Below are positions 4,461-13,168 of a DNA stretch of 18,781 nt, one piece after another. Origin of the DNA: CAKQOE01 sp963627215. Lineage in GTDB: Bacteria > Bacillota > Clostridia > Peptostreptococcales > Anaerovoracaceae. The position numbers and the translations under genes were made by a program. The notes under the pieces were generated by a model, which saw only the letters and a list, made by a program, of their open reading frames with translations, was not told where the DNA came from and searched no databases. Each line of letters starts with the position of its first letter. The stretch's first letter is position 1. Location of the stretch: the NCBI GenBank assembly GCA_963627215.1, contig CAVGAH010000036.1, forward strand, positions 1 through 18,781, in the 5' to 3' direction.

Positions 4461-6221
4461 ATGTGTAAAAACAGTCTGCTGTGCGGTATGATACAAAGGG
4501 GATATCACAGGAATCAGGTTCACAGGGGAAAAACAAAACGTATGATCACACAAATGAAAATCAAGTTAATGAATAAAATTGCAAATAAAAGAAATAACAG
4601 AAGGCTGGCCGCGCTTGCACTGTGCGGTATTATGCTTGCTACGGGAGCGCCTGTTTATGCGCAGAGTGCAGCAGAGTATCCGTCGCAGCAGTCTGTGAAC
4701 ATCGGAAAGCTGTCTGCTGCTGTTGCTGCTGTAGTAGGCACAGGCACGGGAGGACAGTCATTTGCTGCGCTTCAGCAGGCTGCATCTGCGGCAGCAAATG
4801 GCGCGACACTTGGTGCGGGATCAGGATCGTCAGCAGCGCTGCGTTCTTTTCGTCAGACTTCATCGGAAACGGTGATGAGTACAGATAAAGGCGATGTGAC
4901 GCGTACAGAAAGTGAAGCATCGGACAGCGCCGCAACTGTAAAAAAGCGCATTTACAGCGGTGACGGACTCGGCGACTGCACCGTATATATGGAAAGGCTC
5001 ACTGCAAATAGCTCGTCTGCCGGGCAGACGCTGACTGTATTTCAGCTTGGCGAGGGTCAGGGAACTATTAGAAATTACGATATATCTACAAAAAAATGGA
5101 ATACTTCTTCGCTTTCTGAAGGAACGCTGCCGTATGGCATGTATTTCATAAAAACAGGCGACAGTGAGAGTGTATTTATAACGCCGCAGGCATATTGCAG
5201 CCGCGAAAACGGCATGATAGAGTCAGTTCCGGCGTCGAACGGCACACTGAGCGTTTCCGAGCAGAACGGCAGGTTTTATCTGACTGTCAGCGTTCCGGCG
5301 CTTTCTCAGGGTATGTTCTGCGATTTTACTGCGCTGTGCTCAGCGTCGCAGCTTGTAAACTGGAACGATACGAATGATGTAAGCAAATGGGAAAATTACC
5401 GTTTTACGGATGATAACAGATGGTGCTATGACGGATATTACTACAAGACTCCGGCAAATTATATACCGACCGGTGAAAATTACTTCTATAAGCTTCCGGC
5501 AGCTTATATAACGGGTAAGATGGCTCGCAATAAAAACGACGCGGCATCGCGCGCTCTGAGCCTCGCTATGATAGACGTGATGAAGGCGCGCTACAACAGC
5601 AGCGGCTATATACCGTCGGAAAACGGCAGCCGGTGGCTTCAGAGTACGTATCGCATAGGTCCGGGATATTTTGATACGCGATTCAATACAGACTTTGCTC
5701 TCGCGATGATAAACGCAGGCGAAAATTTCGGGGCGCAGCAGATTATAGACGATGCTGCAGTCTACGGAAAGTTCCTTGTGTCATACGCGGCAGGGCATCA
5801 TTACACTGTAGGCAGCGGAGAGTCAGAGGGATGGCTTGTCGATGATTACTGGAATGAAAGCGGAGGTCCGCTGCGTACACACGTTTCGTTGAATCATCAT
5901 ACAGCTGAGGCGGTATTCCTGTACAGGCTCGCAGACGCGACAGGCGACGATGAGTACGCCGAAACGGCTGAAAAGATGGTAAAGGGTCTGGAAAATACAG
6001 TTGACAAGTGGATAATGCCTGACGGAGATCTTTACTATTCATACGGAAACGATGCAAAAATGATAACGGGAGATTACCCGTATCTGACATACAACGACCT
6101 GCTGGAGCTGCAGAGACTGTGGACAGAACGCCACGGAGAGGCAAATGCCGCAGTGTCAAAGCTTATGGAGAGCAAGCTCGCATGGATGAACAAAAACGGT
6201 ATCACAGGTTACAATAAATAA
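4461..6221 (+). CDS. Secreted protein with predicted alpha-helical toroid domain, possible polysaccharide-modifying enzyme
   Basis: This 586-residue exported protein is of no firmly recognised family. The start at 4461 has the best ribosome-binding site (GGGGAGGA, 6 bases before); ATG 4542, 27 codons later, has a weaker AGGGG and would give a more normal signal peptide. The hydrophobic core is at about residues 49-63 and a cleavage site lies after PVYA (about 67). An Ala/Ser/Gly-rich stretch follows, then a beta-rich part. From about residue 300 the sequence is helical and rich in Trp and Tyr (SLAMIDVMKARYNS, VSLNHHTAEAVFLYRLADATGDDEYAE split over helices, DGDLYYSYG, DYPYLTYNDLLELQ). This resembles alpha/alpha-toroid carbohydrate enzymes such as lyases and glucuronyl C5-epimerases, but only loosely. 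Being first in a polysaccharide locus supports a role on the exported polymer. That role is inference. Confidence 0.85.
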   Translation: MCKNSLLCGMIQRGYHRNQVHRGKTKRMITQMKIKLMNKIANKRNNRRLAALALCGIMLATGAPVYAQSAAEYPSQQSVNIGKLSAAVAAVVGTGTGGQSFAALQQAASAAANGATLGAGSGSSAALRSFRQTSSETVMSTDKGDVTRTESEASDSAATVKKRIYSGDGLGDCTVYMERLTANSSSAGQTLTVFQLGEGQGTIRNYDISTKKWNTSSLSEGTLPYGMYFIKTGDSESVFITPQAYCSRENGMIESVPASNGTLSVSEQNGRFYLTVSVPALSQGMFCDFTALCSASQLVNWNDTNDVSKWENYRFTDDNRWCYDGYYYKTPANYIPTGENYFYKLPAAYITGKMARNKNDAASRALSLAMIDVMKARYNSSGYIPSENGSRWLQSTYRIGPGYFDTRFNTDFALAMINAGENFGAQQIIDDAAVYGKFLVSYAAGHHYTVGSGESEGWLVDDYWNESGGPLRTHVSLNHHTAEAVFLYRLADATGDDEYAETAEKMVKGLENTVDKWIMPDGDLYYSYGNDAKMITGDYPYLTYNDLLELQRLWTERHGEANAAVSKLMESKLAWMNKNGITGYNK

Positions 6222-6283
6222 AATAAGTAACTTTTGATATATCAGAACGGAAGCTCTGTCGTAACTGAAAAAGGGGGAAATCA

Positions 6284-8959
6284 ATGAAAGGGAAAACAAA
6301 AAGACTTATATCAATGGCAGTCGTCAGTATCATGCTGCTCGTTGCTTTTGGGAGCGCAGCGGCATTAGCAGATACGAACGTACTGTATCAGAAGTCAGAA
6401 AAGCAGGAAATAACCGCAGGTCTGACTTACGAAAAGAGCACGAGACTTTACAAGTCGGGCTGGCTCGATGTTTACGTGCTGACGATGGACGCATCAAACA
6501 CAGACCTGTCACTTGAGGTGCTCGAGGACGTAAATACATACGGAGCAAAGAGCACCGTAGAAAAGCTGGCGAAGGATAACGGAGTTATCGCAGCTGTAAA
6601 CGGTGATTTCTTCGGCTCAGGCACGCTGAAATCGAGCATGGGCAATGTTGCTGAGAACGGCGAGGTCAAAGCGGCTCAGAATTATTACAACTGGAGCAAC
6701 TGGCAGTACGCAGGACTGTATATGGACAGCGCCGGCACGCCTTTTATAGATTATATAAAAACGACGTTGTCGGTAGTAAACGGCAATAATGTGACGCTTA
6801 CGCTCGGCGCTAAAAATAAAGTGACAGATTTTTCAAAGCCTGTATATTTCGACCGCTCGGCTATAACGTCTACAGCAGCGATAGACGCCAGATATTCATC
6901 GCTCGTAAAGATGGTAGTTTCAAACGGAGGTATAACATACGTTTCACAGCCGGGTGAGACTGTAGCTGTACCGGAAAATGGATTTATAATAGTGATGAGC
7001 ACGGCGAGCCGGGATTATTACCTTCCGTATTATAACGTAGGAACGGCAGTCAGCTTTTACGAGAACGAGGATTTCTATATAAGACCTCAGAAAAATATAA
7101 GTGATGTTGTTTTCGGCATAAGCGGCGGCGGTGAGGTACTCAGAAACGGTGAAATAGTCCAGTACGGCTACACAGTAAGCCCGTCGACTAACCAGCCGAG
7201 AACTCTCTTAGGTGTAAACCAGGATAAATCAAAAATATATCTTGTCTGCATAGACGGCAGAAAGAACGGAAAAGGCGCAACTAACTACGAGTGCGGCGCG
7301 ATACTTAAAGAATACGGCGTTTACGACGCAATACAGATGGACGGCGGCGGCTCTACTACGATGGCTGTCCAGAAAAACGGCGATTCGACAGTTTCTGTAG
7401 TAAATGTCCCGAGCGAAGGCACGCAGCGCGCAGTAGCTAACGGCATAGGTATAAAGGCTAACGGACCGGCGGGAACTCCTGTAATGGTGACGGCATCTGT
7501 AGCTGATTCTGACGATAATATAATGTTCAATGGCTTTGCATCTACGATAAACGCAGCGGTATACGATGGCCAGCTGAATAAAATGAACGTAACGCTGCAG
7601 TACAGCTCGTCTCTCAAGGGCACATGGAGCGGCAGCACGTTCACGCCTGAGGAGACAGGAAACGGCACTGTAACAGTAACGTGCGGCAACCTCAGCAAGA
7701 CTATAGATATAACAGTCCTCAGAGGTGTGGCAGCGCTCCGCGCCGAAGCGTATTCATATGCGCTTGTAACAGGTCAGAAAACAGCTCTTACAGCAAAGGC
7801 AATAAATCCTGAAGGCTACTCTCTCGACATCGCTCAGAGCGATGTAACATGGTCTGTTGACAGCTCAGGTGTCGGACATATAGAAAACGGGTCTTTTGTT
7901 GCTGATAAGGACGGCCTATGCACTGTGACAGCAAGCTCTGCAAAATACGGTGTGACAGGAACGCTTCAGATAAGCGTCGGTAAGAAATATGTAGCGATAA
8001 ACAGCTTTGAAGGCCCGCGAGATATAGTTAATACTTACTATCCGTCATCTGACAGCGGTATAACCGGCGGCGGAAAGATAGACAGCACTGTAAGCAAGGA
8101 CGGAAGCTCATCGCTCAGGATAGATTACAGCTTTAAGCCTGATACTGTAACTACTCAGTGCGTATACGCAAGTCTGGAAAAGAACGAAATACTTTTCCCT
8201 GCAGGCGTATCTGATTTTGAAATATGGTATAAGGGCGACGGCAGCGGCAACACTCTGAAGGCAGTGATAAACTACGGCTCAGGTCAGTCGTCAGATGTAA
8301 CTATTGCAGAAAAAATGACCGGCACAGACTGGCAGCAGGCAAAGGTAACGCTTCCTGCAGGAGCGACCGATAATATCCGCCTGAACAAGATATACGTAGC
8401 GTCATACGGCACTGACGGAACATCTGTAAAGGGCTCTGTATATGTTGATTATATCACGGCTCAGGCTGTAATCGGCGAAGCGGGCGGATCTGCTTCAGCG
8501 AGCGCGACTGATTATATGGCTGCCGACCTTGATAAGCTTACAGGCTCATATACGACGCTCTCGTCAGCAGCTCCGACACAGAATACGTATTCAAACAATA
8601 CAAGCGGAAACTTTACTGTACTGACGCTCGGTGTAACAAGCGGGAGCCTGACAGAGAACAACGAAAATCAGTGGTCATACATTTCAGAGGTAATGAGCGC
8701 GTCATATACGGCTAAGAACCTCGTAATAAAGCTGAACGTAAGCCCGTGGTCGGGAATAACAGACATAAAAGAGCGCACAGCGCTCCATGACCTGCTCAAG
8801 ACTGCGAGCAGAAAGTACGGCAAAAACGTAGTAGTACTGTTCCCTAACGGTAAAAACGGCGTTGAGATAAAAGACGGCGTAAGATATATAGCTGTTGCGT
8901 CAGGCTCAGGCATAAGCTTCAAGGGCAACAGCGAAGACATGTATTATGAATTTCAGTAA
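6284..8959 (+). CDS. Secreted multidomain phosphodiester glycosidase (NAGPA domain)
   Basis: This 891-residue exported protein has a signal peptide of about 29 residues (MKGKTKRLI, hydrophobic core, cleavage near AALA/DT). The NAGPA-type domain spans about residues 60-395 with family motifs AVNGDFF (about 104), PRTLLGVNQD (about 304), QMDGGGSTTMAV (about 351) and QRAVANGIGI (about 380). Human NAGPA removes GlcNAc from a GlcNAc-1-phosphodiester; bacterial relatives are thought to act on sugar-phosphodiester polymers. An Ig-like region follows (about 398-565), then a carbohydrate-binding-like beta-sandwich (about 569-730, starting INSFEG), and a C-terminal alpha/beta domain (about 770-891) also seen appended to surface phosphoesterases. 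AAGGGGGA lies 6 bases before the ATG. No sortase motif or SLH repeat is seen, so it is either free or held by its binding domain. Its target is probably this locus's own polymer or a wall phosphopolymer. Confidence 0.93.
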   Translation: MKGKTKRLISMAVVSIMLLVAFGSAAALADTNVLYQKSEKQEITAGLTYEKSTRLYKSGWLDVYVLTMDASNTDLSLEVLEDVNTYGAKSTVEKLAKDNGVIAAVNGDFFGSGTLKSSMGNVAENGEVKAAQNYYNWSNWQYAGLYMDSAGTPFIDYIKTTLSVVNGNNVTLTLGAKNKVTDFSKPVYFDRSAITSTAAIDARYSSLVKMVVSNGGITYVSQPGETVAVPENGFIIVMSTASRDYYLPYYNVGTAVSFYENEDFYIRPQKNISDVVFGISGGGEVLRNGEIVQYGYTVSPSTNQPRTLLGVNQDKSKIYLVCIDGRKNGKGATNYECGAILKEYGVYDAIQMDGGGSTTMAVQKNGDSTVSVVNVPSEGTQRAVANGIGIKANGPAGTPVMVTASVADSDDNIMFNGFASTINAAVYDGQLNKMNVTLQYSSSLKGTWSGSTFTPEETGNGTVTVTCGNLSKTIDITVLRGVAALRAEAYSYALVTGQKTALTAKAINPEGYSLDIAQSDVTWSVDSSGVGHIENGSFVADKDGLCTVTASSAKYGVTGTLQISVGKKYVAINSFEGPRDIVNTYYPSSDSGITGGGKIDSTVSKDGSSSLRIDYSFKPDTVTTQCVYASLEKNEILFPAGVSDFEIWYKGDGSGNTLKAVINYGSGQSSDVTIAEKMTGTDWQQAKVTLPAGATDNIRLNKIYVASYGTDGTSVKGSVYVDYITAQAVIGEAGGSASASATDYMAADLDKLTGSYTTLSSAAPTQNTYSNNTSGNFTVLTLGVTSGSLTENNENQWSYISEVMSASYTAKNLVIKLNVSPWSGITDIKERTALHDLLKTASRKYGKNVVVLFPNGKNGVEIKDGVRYIAVASGSGISFKGNSEDMYYEFQ

Positions 8960-8977
8960 ATTAGAAAGCAAAAGGTT

Positions 8978-10477
8978 ATGGAAGAAAATTCCAAGGGTGC
9001 GATAGCTAAAGACACAGTAGTTTATATGATAGCGAAAATGATAGAGGCTGTAGTCGGCATAGTAACTATGTCGGCTATGTCATACCTTTTCCGCAAGGCT
9101 CAGATGGGCTATTACTCTACTGTAAACATAGCTGTCACGATGATAGCGCTTCTGGCTGTGCAGTGGCTCAACCAGTCGGTGCTTAGATATATAAATAAAT
9201 ATGATATAGCAAACAAAAAAGATGTATTTATTTCAACGGTTCTTAATTCGTGGATGAAAGTAAACGCGGGAACCGTTGCTGCGGCTGCGGTCATAGTAGT
9301 TGTGCTGAAAATTGCATCAGCGTATTCTGACGCACTTGCATCGTTCATGTCCGTATACACGCCGGGCGTGTTTGCGTGCGGTATATTGTGGTTCATTACG
9401 TATAATACTGCGCAGCTTATGATAGCGATGCTCGCGGCGCTGCGAAAGGCTCGCGTGAACCTGCTGCTCTCAGTCATAACCGTCTGCGGAAGGCTCGCAT
9501 TAATGGTCCTGTTCTGCTTTATGTGGGGCAGCCGTATCGAATGGATATTCCTGAGCTATTTCATCACAGACGGCGTCGTGTCGCTCATAGCGATGAGAGA
9601 GCTTAGACTGCTTTCCTGTCTCGGCGCGAAGTCGGACAGCGGCATACTTGCGGAGCTTAAGGCGTATGGTCTCCCACTCATGGGAAACCAGTTCGCGACT
9701 ACTATACTTAACAAGTCAGACGTTTATATAGTAATGATAGCTCTGGGTGCGGGAGCGTCCGGCATATATCAGACGAATTATTCGCTGATAGCCACGGCGT
9801 TTACGCTTATAAATGCGGCGATGATGCGCGGCTGCTATCCGACTATACTCAGAAAGTGGTCTGAGGGCAAAAAAGACGAGGTACAGACGCTGTTAAACAC
9901 TGCGGTGAGGATGTATCTGCTTATTGCAGTTCCTGCTGTAGCAGGAGTGTGGGCTGTCAGCTATCAGGCTGCATACGCGCTGTTTGCGCCTGAGTACGTT
10001 GAAGGACATGTAGTAATGTTCTGGGTCGCTCTGGGAATGATGTTCCTTGGGATTACAGAATATTCCATAAAAAACTGGGAGCTTCACGCGAATACTTCGG
10101 CTATATTCAAGCGCAGTATGATAGGCGGCGTTGTAAATGTAGGGCTGAATCTTGTTCTCGTAAAGCTGCTTGACAGCTATTTCATAGCGTCGGTGACAAC
10201 GTTCCTTGGATTTTTCGTGTATTTCCTGCTTGCTGTATTTGGGACGCGCAAGCATCTCATATGGCATATAAAGGCGCGCAGCCTCTTTAACATACTCCTG
10301 TCAGCCGTTGTGATGGCGGGCGTGATAAAATTAATGGAGAGTGCGCTGCCTGAGGACAAATTATATTTGGCTTTATTTATATTCTGTGGTATCATTGTGT
10401 ACGGATCTATGCTGGCTATTACAGGGGAAATACGTGAAGAAATAAGTATTGTAAAAGCCAGGATCCGCAGGAGATGA
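8978..10477 (+). CDS. Polysaccharide flippase (Wzx/MATE-like, MOP superfamily)
   Basis: This 499-residue integral membrane protein has about 12-14 predicted helices and starts with the typical KDTVVYMIAKMIEAVVGIVTMSAMSYLF, where a flippase's first helix follows a short polar N-terminus. The central loop GLPLMGNQFATTILNKSDVYIVMIALGAGASGIYQ marks the start of the second six-helix half and is characteristic of polysaccharide-export MOP proteins. It is expected to flip the lipid-linked oligosaccharide built by the cytoplasmic glycosyltransferases across the membrane. The ribosome-binding site is weak (AAAAGG very close to the ATG), and the gene follows the glycosidase by 18 bases, so it is probably co-transcribed. 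ATA dominates its Ile codons, as in the neighbouring surface genes. Substrate specificity cannot be read from the sequence. Confidence 0.92.
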   Translation: MEENSKGAIAKDTVVYMIAKMIEAVVGIVTMSAMSYLFRKAQMGYYSTVNIAVTMIALLAVQWLNQSVLRYINKYDIANKKDVFISTVLNSWMKVNAGTVAAAAVIVVVLKIASAYSDALASFMSVYTPGVFACGILWFITYNTAQLMIAMLAALRKARVNLLLSVITVCGRLALMVLFCFMWGSRIEWIFLSYFITDGVVSLIAMRELRLLSCLGAKSDSGILAELKAYGLPLMGNQFATTILNKSDVYIVMIALGAGASGIYQTNYSLIATAFTLINAAMMRGCYPTILRKWSEGKKDEVQTLLNTAVRMYLLIAVPAVAGVWAVSYQAAYALFAPEYVEGHVVMFWVALGMMFLGITEYSIKNWELHANTSAIFKRSMIGGVVNVGLNLVLVKLLDSYFIASVTTFLGFFVYFLLAVFGTRKHLIWHIKARSLFNILLSAVVMAGVIKLMESALPEDKLYLALFIFCGIIVYGSMLAITGEIREEISIVKARIRRR

Positions 10478-10513
10478 TCCTGACGGAAAACGACTTTAAC
10501 ATTTTGATGTTAA
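10459..10513 (+). promoter_or_regulatory. Two consecutive inverted repeats in the flippase-wecC junction
   Basis: CAGGATC (10459-10465) pairs with GATCCTG (10476-10482) across the flippase stop codon. TTAACAT (10496-10502) pairs with ATGTTAA (10507-10513) around TTTG. TATAAG (10514-10519) directly after the second repeat is a possible -10 for wecC, so that repeat could be an operator. Neither hairpin has a proper U run. Confidence 0.4.
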
Positions 10514-10534
10514 TATAAGAAAGGAAGCAAACAG

Positions 10535-11797
10535 ATGAAGAAAAGCATTTGCGTGATCGGCATAGGCTACGTAGGTCTTCCTACTGCGGCTATGTTCGCA
10601 ACTCATGGTCATCAGGTCGTGGGATTTGATGTAAATGAAAAAGCAATCGATGCTCTTAACAAGGGTGAGACTATCATCGAAGAGCCTTTCCTCGGCGACA
10701 TGGTAAGACAGGCCGTAGCTGAAGGTCACCTCGTTGGTTCTACTGAATGCCCTGTTGGCAGTGATGTATATATCATTTCAGTTCCAACACCTATCAACCC
10801 TGACAAGACTGCCGATATGAGGTTCGTCGAATCAGCAACAAGAACAATAACTCCGTGTCTCAGACCGGGAGCAATAGTAGTTCTGGAGTCTACATCTCCA
10901 CCGAGAACTGTTACAGACCTTATGCTGCCTATACTTAAGGAATCAGGCCTTACACCGGGCGTTGACCTTTTCGTAGCACACTCTCCTGAAAGGATACTTC
11001 CGGGAAAAGCGCTCGAAGAACTCAGAACAAACAGTCGTATCGTAGGCGGTATAACTGAGAAATCTGCGCATAAGGTAAAGGAAGTATATGAAAGCTTCGT
11101 TGAAGGTGAAATATTACTGACTGACTCAACTACAGCAGAAATGTGCAAGCTGATGGAAAATACATTCAGAGATGTAAATATCGCCCTTGCAAATGAACTT
11201 GCAAAGATGAGCGAAGAAGTCGGCGTAAACTGCTGGGATGTTATCCGCATGGCTAACCAGCATCCAAGAGTAAACTTCCTGGATCCGGGTCCCGGCGTAG
11301 GCGGTCACTGCATCCCGCTCGACCCATGGTTCCTCGTTGAAAAGTGCGAGAACGCTAAGCTCATAAAGCAGGCAAGACTCAACAACGATTCTATGCCGGC
11401 GTATGTTCTTTCAAAGATAGAAGCGCTTTTAGGCGGAGTAAAGGGCAAGAGAGTTGCATTATTCGGCGTTACATACAAGCCGAATATCGATGATATCAGA
11501 GAATCACCGATAATGCACCTCAAGGATCTCCTCCTCGAAGCAGGCGCTGAGGTAAGGATCTGTGATCCTCACGCTGCATGCAAGCTCGACGTGACTTATG
11601 ATGCGTATGATGCATGCGACGGAAGCGACATTGCCATACTGGGCGTAAACCACGAACAGTTCAAGAGTGTTGATTTCGAAAAAATGGCAGAAAAGCTGTC
11701 AAACAAGGTCGTATTCGATACAAGAAACTTCTGGGACAGAGAAGCTGTCGAAAAGGCAGGAATAAAATACGTTCTTCTCGGTGATTACAGAAGGTAA
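10535..11797 (+). CDS. wecC: UDP-N-acetyl-D-mannosamine dehydrogenase (UDP-ManNAc to UDP-ManNAcA)
   Basis: WecC oxidises UDP-ManNAc twice with NAD+ to give UDP-N-acetylmannosaminuronate, the donor of ManNAcA residues in surface polysaccharides. The 420-residue length is usual. The Rossmann motif is GIGYVGLP (9-16); the central region has STSPPRTV and HSPERILPGKALEELRTNSR, whose LPGK form is typical of the ManNAc rather than the glucose dehydrogenases; GPGVGGHCIPLDPWFL carries the catalytic Cys near residue 259; the C-terminal domain has GVTYKPNIDDIRESP. AAGGA precedes the ATG by 9 bases. The gene is isolated by two inverted repeats upstream and an intrinsic terminator downstream, and uses ATC more than its neighbours, so it may be expressed separately and more strongly. 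The partner UDP-GlcNAc 2-epimerase is not in the window. Confidence 0.93.
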   Translation: MKKSICVIGIGYVGLPTAAMFATHGHQVVGFDVNEKAIDALNKGETIIEEPFLGDMVRQAVAEGHLVGSTECPVGSDVYIISVPTPINPDKTADMRFVESATRTITPCLRPGAIVVLESTSPPRTVTDLMLPILKESGLTPGVDLFVAHSPERILPGKALEELRTNSRIVGGITEKSAHKVKEVYESFVEGEILLTDSTTAEMCKLMENTFRDVNIALANELAKMSEEVGVNCWDVIRMANQHPRVNFLDPGPGVGGHCIPLDPWFLVEKCENAKLIKQARLNNDSMPAYVLSKIEALLGGVKGKRVALFGVTYKPNIDDIRESPIMHLKDLLLEAGAEVRICDPHAACKLDVTYDAYDACDGSDIAILGVNHEQFKSVDFEKMAEKLSNKVVFDTRNFWDREAVEKAGIKYVLLGDYRR

Positions 11798-11827
11798 TAT
11801 ATCTGTTTCCACAGCCGGGAAATTTCA

Positions 11828-11869
11828 GGGTTGTTGCAAGAAAATACTTTAAGGTGCAACAACCCTTTT
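11828..11869 (+). terminator. Intrinsic terminator inside the polysaccharide locus, after wecC
   Basis: A perfect 11-bp stem, GGGTTGTTGCA (11828-11838) with TGCAACAACCC (11855-11865), has a 16-base loop and is followed by TTTT. It lies 30 bases after the wecC stop and ends 27 bases before the next start, so the following genes need read-through or a promoter in a very short space. Confidence 0.75.
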
Positions 11870-11896
11870 CGTATATATGGTTATGGTAATTTTAAG

Positions 11897-13156
11897 ATGA
11901 AAAAAGTATTAATGATAGCAAACCAGTTTCCGCCAATGGGCGGGGCAGGCGTGCAGCGCAGCGTGAAGTTCGTAAAGCATCTGCGCACATTCGGTTATGA
12001 ACCTGTCGTTCTTACGCGTGACATCGGAAATATGCAGTTAAAAGATGAAACTCTTATGGCTGACATTCCGGAGGGCGTAAAGATATACAGGACAAAGCCG
12101 CTCGAATCGCCTGAGATAGGTGGAATTATGAGGATACCGGGCAAGGTGCTCGGCAAGGTCGTGATACCTGATACAGCGTATTTCTGGTACCGCAATTCAA
12201 GAAAAAAGGCTATGGAAATAGTTGAAAATGAAAATATAGACATAGTCTATACCACTTCGGCACCTTACAGCGACCATCTCCTCGGAATGTATATAAAGGA
12301 TCATATGCCTTCTGTAAAGTGGGCGGCAGATTTCAGAGACGAATGGACTAACAATCCGTATTTTCTCGATAATCCGCGTAATCCTGTAAGAACTAAGATA
12401 GAAAAGGACATGGAGCATCGCGTTATGACTGAGGCTGACCTTCTGATAACGAATACTCCTGTCATGAGAGCCAATTTTATAAGAAATAATAATATACCGG
12501 GAGACAACTTCGTTGTCATACCTAACGGCTATGATATAGAAGATTTTGCAGGAATTGATACTGCTTCCATGCCGCACAACGAAAAGTTCACTATGGTATA
12601 CACGGGTGCTCTTTACGGCCGCCGCAAGCCTGACAATTTCTTTAAGGCGTTAAGCGAGCTCAAGAAGGAAGGCTCGATCGATACAGGACGTATCGAGGTC
12701 AGACTTATAGGCAATTATCACAATGACAAGCTGCAGGCTCAGATAGACAGCTTTGATCTGACTGAATGCATTAAGATAATAGGCTACGTGCCGCATAATG
12801 TATGCATATCTCATCAGATATCGGCTGACGCTCTCATACTTATAGAGGGCAGCGGACGCGGCGCTGACGCTTTCTATACGGGAAAGATATTCGAATATAT
12901 GAATACGAACCGCCCTGTAGTAGCGGTGCTCCCGCATGGCTGCGCTGCCGACCTGGTAAGAGAGAGCCGTATAGGTGAGGTGGCTGACGCTGACAGCATA
13001 CCTGAAATAAAGCGGGTCATAAAAAATTATTACGATCAGTGGGATGCAGGCACATTGTCATTCACGCCTGACCGCAGCGTTATAGAGCGTTATGAGAGAA
13101 AAAGACTTACAGAGGCTCTTGCAGATGCTTTTGACAGTGTATTCACTGAGGCTTAA
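11897..13156 (+). CDS. Glycosyltransferase family 4 protein
   Basis: This 419-residue cytoplasmic, membrane-associated retaining GT-B glycosyltransferase transfers a sugar from a nucleotide donor to the growing lipid-linked glycan. The N-terminal domain begins MKKVLMIANQFPPMGGAGVQ, the acceptor-side pattern of GT4 enzymes; ADFRDEWTNNPYF is at about 140-150, IPNGYDIEDF opens the second domain, VYTGALYGRRKPDNFFKAL starts the donor-binding domain, and GKIFEYMNTNRPVVAVLP carries the nucleotide-sugar contact. The frame is open upstream to 11831 but that would start inside the terminator hairpin, so ATG 11897 is taken although its Shine-Dalgarno is poor (GGTAA or TAAG). Donor and acceptor are unknown. 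It is 12 bases ahead of a second glycosyltransferase. Confidence 0.9.
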   Translation: MKKVLMIANQFPPMGGAGVQRSVKFVKHLRTFGYEPVVLTRDIGNMQLKDETLMADIPEGVKIYRTKPLESPEIGGIMRIPGKVLGKVVIPDTAYFWYRNSRKKAMEIVENENIDIVYTTSAPYSDHLLGMYIKDHMPSVKWAADFRDEWTNNPYFLDNPRNPVRTKIEKDMEHRVMTEADLLITNTPVMRANFIRNNNIPGDNFVVIPNGYDIEDFAGIDTASMPHNEKFTMVYTGALYGRRKPDNFFKALSELKKEGSIDTGRIEVRLIGNYHNDKLQAQIDSFDLTECIKIIGYVPHNVCISHQISADALILIEGSGRGADAFYTGKIFEYMNTNRPVVAVLPHGCAADLVRESRIGEVADADSIPEIKRVIKNYYDQWDAGTLSFTPDRSVIERYERKRLTEALADAFDSVFTEA

Positions 13157-13168
13157 TGGTGACATGAT

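Noticed and set aside
4262..4468. 68-residue plus-strand ORF between ilvD and the secreted protein gene
   Set aside because: It starts in the ilvD terminator's T run, has no Shine-Dalgarno, is rich in Arg and Cys from hairpin sequence, and overlaps the next gene.
4622..4888. Cysteine-rich 88-residue plus-strand ORF
   Set aside because: The Cys run is the shifted reading of Ala/Gly-rich GCT/GCA codons in the secreted protein gene.
5743..6159. 138-residue minus-strand ORF
   Set aside because: It is an antisense shadow of the toroid domain, with no start signal and no known family.
10726..11250. 174-residue minus-strand ORF opposite wecC
   Set aside because: It lies wholly inside conserved wecC; Ser/Thr-rich composition is typical of an antisense shadow.
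11831..11896. Upstream extension of the first glycosyltransferase to a TTG at 11831
   Set aside because: The extension starts inside a terminator stem and the added residues do not fit the family's N-terminus.
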